64,000 nt of DNA, taken from positions 43,790,501 through 43,854,500 of the forward strand of contig NC_069362.1 of the NCBI RefSeq assembly GCF_021730395.1. Direction: 5' to 3'. The notes beneath the pieces were generated by a model. It had not been told where the DNA came from, ran no database searches, and saw nothing but the letters and a program-made list of their open reading frames with translations. Both the position numbers and the translations under genes were made by a program. The number at the start of each line of letters is the position of its first letter. Positions within the stretch are counted from its first letter, which is position 1. This document shows positions 58,201-64,000 of the stretch, piece by piece. The DNA is from Mercenaria mercenaria (taxonomy: Eukaryota > Mollusca > Bivalvia > Venerida > Veneridae).

Positions 58201-58977
58201 AGAAACATAGATATTGTCAGACTGTTATACTATATCATTCAAAATGGACTAATTTCAGTTGATGTCAAGTTTGCATTTGTTGAGAATTGTTTTTGATTTT
58301 GATGTCTCTTAAGATGTGTTTAGGGGCATCTGCAGCCAAATGATTCTTGTCTTTGAGTTAACCTTCAGTTCTGTGGGTTCAAAGCCCTACTATGGTGTGT
58401 AATTTTTTTCAAGTAAGGAAGCTATCCAGCTGGCTGTTTGAAGGTCAATGGTCCTACCCAGGTGTCTTCCTGTATTTGAAATTATGTCAGGAGAGGCACT
58501 CCTTCACCATAAAAGCAGTAGTTGGTATTCAAGTATCATAGTTTATGAGGCTCCTTCTTTCTTTCCTGAAATTCACTTTAGATATAGAAAGGTCAGTAAG
58601 ACTTGAACTGTTTGGATCTTTCCAGTGTATGTTGTATGGCTTGAACTCAGAATTACAAGAAAAACAATTGTTTTTTGTTATCTTTTATACATTTATTACA
58701 TCTTTCATAATAAGCCAATTTCTGATTTCAGAAAAGAGACATTTTATCAAGGACCAAACAGGCGCGAGATGCTTTAAGAATCGATAATCAGCGTTTAAAA
58801 CAAAATTGTGGACTTTTAGGAAATGAATCGTTACTGAGAGACTTTGAAGAGCGCAAAGACGAAAGTGACGACCTTCGTAATAAACTTGAACATCTGAAAA
58901 TGCAACATGCTGAGCTTACACTTCATTGTAATCAAGTGAGACGTAAAATTGAACAAGCTCGAAGTGGACGTGCGTAA
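46206..58977 (+). CDS. CFAP184: Cilia- and flagella-associated protein 184 (CCDC96), 616 aa, eleven exons
   Basis: Exons: 46206-46220, 48168-48300, 48770-49060, 49498-49673, 50064-50354, 52955-53108, 54251-54444, 54690-54809, 57195-57287, 57892-58029 and 58732-58977. Phases fit and total 1851 nt. CCDC96 works with CCDC113 on the ciliary axoneme, near the radial spokes and nexin-dynein links. Residues 6-205 are a low-complexity Glu/Ala/Gly/Pro region; about 275-300 is almost pure glutamate ending in EPEFDREELIERYH. From 303 on the chain is coiled coil and matches human CCDC96 closely in REQLQQSNYQLQHKLAEYF, DKNVTDQEQRYLKY and GLHLIDFEQLKIENQT. The human protein is about 555 residues; the excess lies in the acidic N-terminus. 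The start MADQE is the only ATG joined by phase to exon 2, and this tiny first exon is the least certain. AATAAA follows at 59188. Confidence 0.9.
46770..47811. mobile_element. 1.04-kb hAT-like element in CFAP184 intron 1
   Basis: Ends CAGGGCCTCCGCTG and CAGAGGAGGCCCTG are inverse, and AATAT lies on each side (46765-46769 and 47812-47816). Inner inverse phrases of TGGCGA type continue the symmetry. CAGGG termini fit hAT. No transposase frame is present. It is inserted in HINE-like core DNA (46600-46769 and 47812-47980). Confidence 0.65.
48770..49060 (+). other. CFAP184: Acid-rich CFAP184 exon 3 (repetitive coding DNA)
   Basis: The exon codes for alternating GAE, EGE and AEG motifs. The same DNA is open in other frames and on the other strand because the triplets GAG, GCA and GAA dominate; those frames are shadows. 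Confidence 0.7.
50268..50322 (+). repeat. CFAP184: GAG/GAA microsatellite coding for poly-glutamate
   Basis: A run of GAG and GAA codons in CFAP184 exon 5 gives about 18 glutamates in a row. Length variation is likely. Confidence 0.8.
50408..50572. mobile_element. AAACCTG-ended TIR repeat, uninterrupted copy
   Basis: Starts CAGTCAAACCTGTGTTAAGG and ends CTGCAGAGACAGGT. The inner TGGCTGCTTAAGACAAG matches the copy at 10026-10545. Confidence 0.55.
51117..52407. mobile_element. TIR repeat (TTAAAGGTGG ends) with a nested TTAA element
   Basis: TTAAAGGTGGATAATCAG at the left is matched by TGATTGACCACCTTTAA at the right. The inner element occupies 51780-52388. Near 51450-51478 is a palindrome of CTATCTTGGT and ACCAAGATAG. 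It lies in CFAP184 intron 5. Confidence 0.55.
51780..52388. mobile_element. 609-bp TTAA-flanked MITE
   Basis: TTAAGGTAGTTCTGCACGTT at the left and AACCTGCAGAACTACCTTAA at the right. TTAA target sites and the first bases GGTA are shared with the element at 1010-1813. Confidence 0.7.
54998..56590 (+). mobile_element. HINE, AGCTCACCTG family, apparently complete
   Basis: The left end is AGCTCACCTGTCACAAAGTG, with GACAAGGTGAGC just inside and the subterminal inverse AGAACAGGTGAGCG at the right. The 3' hairpin GGACC-ATCAT-GGTCC is followed by TCTTG and TTT. The core has about nine units of 145 bp with CTTGTGACCTCTCTAGAGGC and GATATCTAGGTCAAGTT. A (CCGT)-rich stretch follows the left end. It sits in CFAP184 intron 8. 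Confidence 0.8.
56670..56739. repeat. Short hairpin repeat
   Basis: GGGCTGAGCGCGAAACTATTG and CAATAGTTTCGCCCTCAGCCC are inverse except for two bases, around a loop of about 25 bp. A small MITE is likely. Confidence 0.6.
56925..57075. repeat. Repeat shared with 18300-18430
   Basis: Both stretches contain an inverted CCAAT/ATTGG pair, GGAGACTGGTCT (GAGACTGGTCT at 18390) and GTTTTATAAC, suggesting a dispersed element of about 140 bp. Confidence 0.4.
58370..58530 (+). repeat. SINE copy
   Basis: GTGGGTTCAAAGCCCTACTA (box-B-like), then GAAGCTATCCAGCTGGCTG and GGTCCTACCCAGGTGTC match the local SINE. It lies in CFAP184's last intron. Confidence 0.6.
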
Positions 58978-59187
58978 ATTTTATCAGTGATGCAAGCCAT
59001 GTGAAACTTTCTGAAGGCATTTATGCTTAAAATTGATGTGTATTATTGCACATAGATGTAACGGATGACTGGAAATTTTTTTTTTTCAATTTTAGTAGAT
59101 GTTTTTGTAAGGCTATGTAAGTTAATGTCAGCAGTATCCTGTTTTGTTATGATGCTATTGTAAGTAATGCATGACTGTGATATAAGT

Positions 59188-59193
59188 AATAAA
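59188..59193 (+). terminator. CFAP184: Polyadenylation signal of CFAP184
   Basis: AATAAA, 211 bp after the CFAP184 stop codon and before the first repeat. Confidence 0.6.
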
Positions 59194-59290
59194 AAGTATT
59201 ACTAACTATCTGTATTGTTGATATGATACAGAGCATACTCAAGTTATTTTGCTCAGTGTAAAATCAGTATATTTGAGAGAGACTATTTTT

Positions 59291-59651
59291 ATGCGCCCAG
59301 AGGGATGTATTATGTTATGATGCCGGTGTCCGTAGGTTAGCAGTTTCGCGTCTGCTCGAAGATACTTGACACAAATGTTAACCACATTGAGACGAGGTGC
59401 AGAGCGCATGTTTTGGATGACGCACTTCAAGGTCAAAGTCGCACTTAGAGCTCAAAGGTCATGACTTTGTTTCGTTCCTGCTCTGTAACTCTTGAACTGA
59501 TTGAAGAATTCTAAAGGAACTTGGCACAAATGTTCACCACATCGAGATGATGTGCAGAGCGCACGTGTTGGATGGCTCGCTTCAAGGTCGTCACACTTAG
59601 GGGTCAAGTCATACCTTGGGGCGTATATTGCTCAGCATTGCGTTGCTCTTG
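59291..59651 (+). mobile_element. HINE, ATGCGCCC family, short
   Basis: The left end is ATGCGCCCAGAGGGATGTAT and the inverse GGGGCGTATATTG is near the right. A small hairpin (AGCA/TGCT) is followed by CTTG and TTT. Two core units of about 150 bp contain CAAATGTTCACCACATCGAG and CTTCAAGGTC. Confidence 0.65.
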
Positions 59652-59654
59652 TTT

Positions 59655-59832
59655 GTGGATCTCATGGTTGTGAAAATTCAAAAAATTAAATTCGTACTTG
59701 TAAATGAACAAAGTTCTTATTTATTTCATCTTCGAAATTTGAAATCGACTTACTCATGTACCCCAAAATAGTTTCTTTTTTGTCACAACCATGAAATTTA
59801 TGTACACAAAATTAAATTATTCCACAATCTAA
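59655..59832. mobile_element. MITE, ACTGTAAAATCATTAATA family, eroded
   Basis: Contains TGGATCTCATGGTTGTGAA and CCATGAAATTTATGTACACA and ends AATTATTCCACAATCTA. Confidence 0.45.
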
Positions 59833-60350
59833 TGATCCAGAATAAGTATAGAAAAGAAAACGTAATGACCTTTTCATCGAGAGGATAATTAACGATATAG
59901 ATAAAGTAAATAAAAACAGAAATTTTATTAAGTGAAAGCATATTTTATTATATATAAAGCAAGTTATATATAAAGCAAGTAGAACAATTACAAACAGTTA
60001 AAATGCAACCAGAGTGAAAATTTCATATACAAGTAAATCAAAATTTTGATTGGTTATTTATATTTCTGTCTCGTCATTTCACACAATATATAGAAACAAT
60101 TATAGAGTATAAAACATACAAAAGTGTACATTGTAAATCACATACATGATCAATGAGAGAATAATTTCAACAGATAGATGGAGATGCATTTACAGGTAAA
60201 AGAGAACAAAATGTATCCTGCTTAGGATCATCCAGCTTCTATTAATTTATTGCTACACTGATTTATTCGAAGGTGAGAACCAGAGTTTCAAAGCTTGTTC
60301 TCCTTACCTTAAGTAACAAGTGCTAGTTGTAAAACACATATGCCCATCAT
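59833..60350. other. AT-rich intergenic DNA, nothing recognised
   Basis: A short duplication, ATATATAAAGCAAGT, occurs twice at about 59950-59980. No gene signal. Confidence 0.45.
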
Positions 60351-61370
60351 CATTGTAAAACACATTATGCCCCCCATAATGGCCTGTCCGGGGATGGTGT
60401 GTATGCTTAGTCTTCGACTTTTGACTCCATAAAACAACTGTATGTACCTGTATGCTAAAAGTCAAGGTCACAATGATCGTGAGACAGAAGAAATATTCTA
60501 ATAAATAGCTTCAGTGCTTGAGCCTATGGCCTTCAAACATTGTAAGTGGTCTGTGGTCAGTATATGACACTTATTTGGGGGTCAGTATGACATAGGTCAA
60601 GGTCACAGTAACCTTGAACGGTTTCCAAGCAATAACTGGTGAACACATGGACTTAAAGTGGCCAAACTTCATAGGATTTTCCTGTTTTAAATTATCATTA
60701 TTTGGGGGATCAGTATAAAAAAAGGTCAAGGCCAATGTGACCTCTAGTCTGAAAACTGTTTCCAATCAATACTGTAACTGAAGATGACTTGGGAGCTTAT
60801 GACCGTCAAACTCCATGGAATGATTGCTTGACCCCTATTGTTTTTAGGGTAAAAAAATCACAGTTGCATTGAGGCTGAAATATGTTTCTTACCAGTAACT
60901 GGAGAATACATGGACCTACAGCTATCATGTTATCCTGTGGTCAGAAGTTGACTTGTTTCTCTTTTTTTTTTTTTTTGAGGGGGGGGGGGGGGGGGGGGGT
61001 CATCGGGTTACAGATCAATGTCACAGCATATTTTAAACTGGAATTTACATACCTAGTTAACACCAACAGCTCATATTTGGGTTACATGAACAACGATTGT
61101 CAGTTTCATAATGGTGTGACTGGGTTTAATGATATATTCACAAATATTGACCTCCAAAAATGAACAGACAAACTGTTAAACTATGTGAATAAATCTTACA
61201 ATTCATGTCCCAACACGTTCTGGTATTCCGTCATTCCAGACATTAACAACCATGCCTGAAAGAGCCAAAAACTGGTCTTGAATTGCAGCTAGCCTTTAAT
61301 CTAAATACATCGTAAATGTAACACTGGTCTTTTGAGCCAGCTGATCTTTGGTCAGGACTTTAGCAAAGGT
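60351..61370. repeat. Tandem-core repeat DNA with AGGTCAAGGTCACAG phrases
   Basis: Units of about 125-140 bp contain GGGGGTCAGTATGACATAGG, GGTCAAGGTCACAGTAACC and CAATAACTGGTGAACACATG. The same kind of unit is found at 36950-38400. Ends are not defined. Confidence 0.45.
60962..60999 (+). repeat. Poly(T) followed by poly(G)
   Basis: A run of about 15 T, then GA, then more than 20 G. It may form a G-quadruplex and is prone to sequencing error. Confidence 0.8.
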
Positions 61371-61554
61371 GTGTCTTTAGTCTCAGTCTAACACATATAG
61401 TACTGCAGAGATTCCATTTGAAATTTAAAAATTTAGGAACACGAGATCTATTGCGAGGCTCTGGTAGAACACCCGGTGACATTACAGGATCTCTGATAAA
61501 TGGAAATGGCAGAAACTGTGACATCACTGACAACAATATGAGTTTGTTATTGAA

Positions 61555-61773
61555 TACTGTGAAAGCAGAAATTTTCACGAGGGTTTAATTTTCGCTATAT
61601 TCGCGAGGCCCTACATCTCACGAAAACTAATCCTTGAAAATTGTTTTCCACCACTATATTCTATTTAAGTTTATTTCATTTTAAAAATTTCGCGAATATT
61701 AAACCTCGCAAACATACCCAAAATTTCAAATTTGCGAAATTTTGACCCAGCGAAAATATGTGCTTTTACTGTA
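61555..61773. mobile_element. MITE with TACTGTAAAAGCAGAAATTT ends, copy 2
   Basis: TACTGTGAAAGCAGAAATTT at the left and ATATGTGCTTTTACTGTA at the right. The inner AATTTTCGCTATATTCGCG matches 8727-8949. Confidence 0.7.
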
Positions 61774-62681
61774 GGTGTATTCATATAAATCTTCTATAAA
61801 CATACACAAGTATAGTATCTAGTTTAGTAATAAAACTATTGAACACTCAAATACATAACATACAATATATGACTAGATGATTTGGTAGTATTGCACAATA
61901 AATTGAGAAAAAATAAGTTGTTTCTACTACAGTTGAATGTATCGTGAATTCCAATGGACCAAGCCTTTAAGATGACCAAACTCGACTTAAAAAATTGAAC
62001 TTAATTCACTGACAGGTGTTTTCCTGATCAATTTACAAACAAACGTGACATATACATTTGAGAGTACATGTACTACGCAATCTGAAACATATTTTTTCAT
62101 GGTTCTTGTTTTTTTTTGTGTTTATTTTTCATATTTTCAATGCATTATCTTTCATCCAGAACTCATCGAGAGGTTCCACTCTCAGGACTTCAGTTTCAAT
62201 TCAACAAAACAGAAATCTCAGTATGTCAAACTTGATTTAAACAGAGTGAAAATATATATACATAATGATTGAATTTTAATGGCTTTAACTTCAAGACAGC
62301 TAGAATTTTGAGATAAGCAAGTTCAAGATATTAATTTGTAACCGTCACCTGATGATATTCACCATCATGTCGCATACGGTAATAAATCATTCTTGAAAAC
62401 TGTTTTGGATTTCTATGTTGGTACTTTTTTCATATAAATACCATGTATTATAGTAAATGTACTTTTCTATTCATAATTTTGTTGGAAATGAAATGTGTGC
62501 TATGATCATAAACAATTTAAACCTTGAACTTTTTGGTATAAACATTACCTTGAAATTATTTTTCATGAGTAAATCGTAGGTCTTGAGATTCTGGTATTAA
62601 ATGGCAAAAAAGAAAGAACTTAGTTCTTTTGACCAAACATGTAAAGAAATTTTTAAGACTTTAAGACAAGACTTAGTGGTT
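61774..62681. other. AT-rich intergenic DNA, nothing recognised
   Basis: Frames here are short and rich in hydrophobic codons by base composition. No domain or exon pair could be supported. Confidence 0.4.
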
Positions 62682-62792
62682 TATGGGCCCGTCTTATCAA
62701 GATACTTACGAGAATAATATTTCTCGTATCTTTCTTGTAAGTATCTCGCAAGTTTCTCGTAAAGTTACGATATTGATAAGACAGCCCCTATA
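62682..62792. mobile_element. Short TIR repeat (GTCTTATCAAGATA)
   Basis: TATGGGCCCGTCTTATCAAG at the left and TTGATAAGACAGCCCCTATA at the right are inverse. The middle repeats TCTCGTA and TTACGAGA phrases. Confidence 0.6.
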
Positions 62793-63228
62793 TCTGTAAT
62801 CCATTCAGATTCAGTTTCACCAACATTCTAAGTCTAAAACTAATAGTCTCAATGACTTTAAAATGCTAAAATTTCTTTCTTGGCATATTCCGGTAAAATT
62901 GTAACATTTTAATTTAATAAAACTTTGCATGTATACAGCTCCTACTGAAACCCTAAAGCTCTGTTGTTTCAGCAGTTATAATGCTCTGTGAAATCATTTA
63001 ACTTTTTAAAGTTCCTGTTTTTGCCCAAAACGGCTATTTTGTTGCAATACAAGTTTGTGGACTTCCACCCATTACCATAAAAGAATGGAAGCTTTGCTTG
63101 TTAGTTTGGATTTAAATTTATAGGTTGAACCAACCATGAAATCCAGGAAAACTATCTCCCACAAAAAAATATATTATTTCACAGTTCGCACAAACTTACG
63201 GGAAGTCTGAATATAAGACTCGAAACTG

Positions 63229-63720
63229 ATGAATGTGGATCCCCTTACAGAAGCAAGCCTCTGTGGCGTACATGCTGCGTATTTGCTGTGTATATACCGC
63301 GAACACAGTAGTATGCCAGAGGAGTACATTTTACATACACCGCATGCCGCGTACTATTTCGACGAGTACACAGCATGTACGCAGGAGGTCACTAGTACAC
63401 TTCAAGTACGCAGCACAGACTCTGAAAATTTAAGGAGTACACTGCATGTACGCAGGAGGAACTTGTACAAGAAAATAGTACACTGCATGTACACCGCAGA
63501 CACTTTGAAATTTGTGCAGTACACTTCATATACGCGGGAAAGACTTGTACAATTTCTTTTGGCATTTAAACTTAGTTTTTTTTTTATAAGTTAAAGTCTG
63601 AAGTAAACTTCATATACGCGGGAGGGACTTGTTCATTTTCTTTTGGTGTTTATACTTTGAATTTTTTTAGGTAAAAGTCTGAAGTACACTTTATGCAGGA
63701 AGGATTTGTACATTTTTTTT
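63229..63720 (+). repeat. Degenerate minisatellite with ACTTGTACA/GTACACT phrases
   Basis: Variants of AGTACACTGCATGTACGCAG, each followed by GAGGAACTTGTACA or similar, recur at least six times with units of about 50-90 bp. Two overlapping frames (121 and 66 codons) arise from it and show no known domain. Confidence 0.6.
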
Positions 63721-64000
63721 TTTTTTTGGAAGCAAGAACTTGATTTCCGAGTAACTTTTATCTTAATAGCATAGAATAGTTCAGATTACCGGTATTCTGA
63801 ACAATGAAAATTTGTCAAACTATTTGCAATGTTCATTTGTGAAGCTTACATCTTAGTGATTTCTGAGCTGCACCTTGCATGCAGTGTAAAAATATATTCT
63901 TTTTCATTTTGAATTAATCCTGGAGCTTTCTAACTTGGATAATTGAAAAGCCTTATTTGAACTTCGTTGCATTACATTTTGTAATACATGAAATAATTAC

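Overview
This is eukaryotic DNA from an animal, most likely a bivalve mollusc, perhaps a venerid clam. The evidence is AT-rich sequence, small exons in long introns with GT-AG borders, animal-only genes (ARL16, CFAP184, BTB-Kelch), and the repeat content: tandem cores carrying AAGGTCAAGGTCAC, tRNA-derived SINEs with AACCCAACAAAAAC tails, and many short palindromic MITEs. The species is inferred from the repeats, not proven.

Four host genes can be read. (1) + strand 2948-14000: a 12-exon gene for a 612-residue protein with two copies of a DNA-polymerase-beta-type nucleotidyltransferase fold. The second copy has the GS...SDID active site; the first has lost it. (2) - strand 18447-20561: an uninterrupted 704-codon BTB-BACK-Kelch gene with an extra BTB-like segment at the N-terminus. 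(3) + strand 22363-32637: five exons of ARL16, an atypical ARF-like GTPase linked to cilia. (4) + strand 46206-58977: eleven exons of CFAP184/CCDC96, an axonemal coiled-coil protein. All exon joins keep frame, and the assembled proteins align from memory with the known families. Two of the four genes are ciliary. No operon-like organisation is expected.

Almost everything else is mobile-element sequence. 1-2900: AT-rich, with one TTAA-flanked element. 14-18 kb: SINEs, a 1.04-kb TIR element and a tandem-core element. 20.6-22.1 kb: two MITEs. ARL16 introns: several rolling-circle, Helentron-like (HINE/pearl-type) elements, one nested in another and two joined head to tail. 32.6-46.2 kb: the inverted partner of the 1.04-kb element, more MITEs, a 2.35-kb foldback palindrome (39097-41444) and a 5'-truncated CR1-like LINE with an open 978-codon endonuclease-reverse transcriptase (42820-45756). 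CFAP184 introns: a hAT-like MITE, nested TTAA elements and a large HINE. 59-64 kb: HINEs, MITEs, a poly(T)/poly(G) tract and a degenerate minisatellite.

The most interesting signals are the enzyme/pseudo-enzyme fusion gene, the common 3' hairpin plus CTTG end that unites five dissimilar repeat families, the shared 70-bp core of two MITE families, and a 21-bp minisatellite that continues the ARL16 frame past exon 3. No tRNA, rRNA or CRISPR array was seen.
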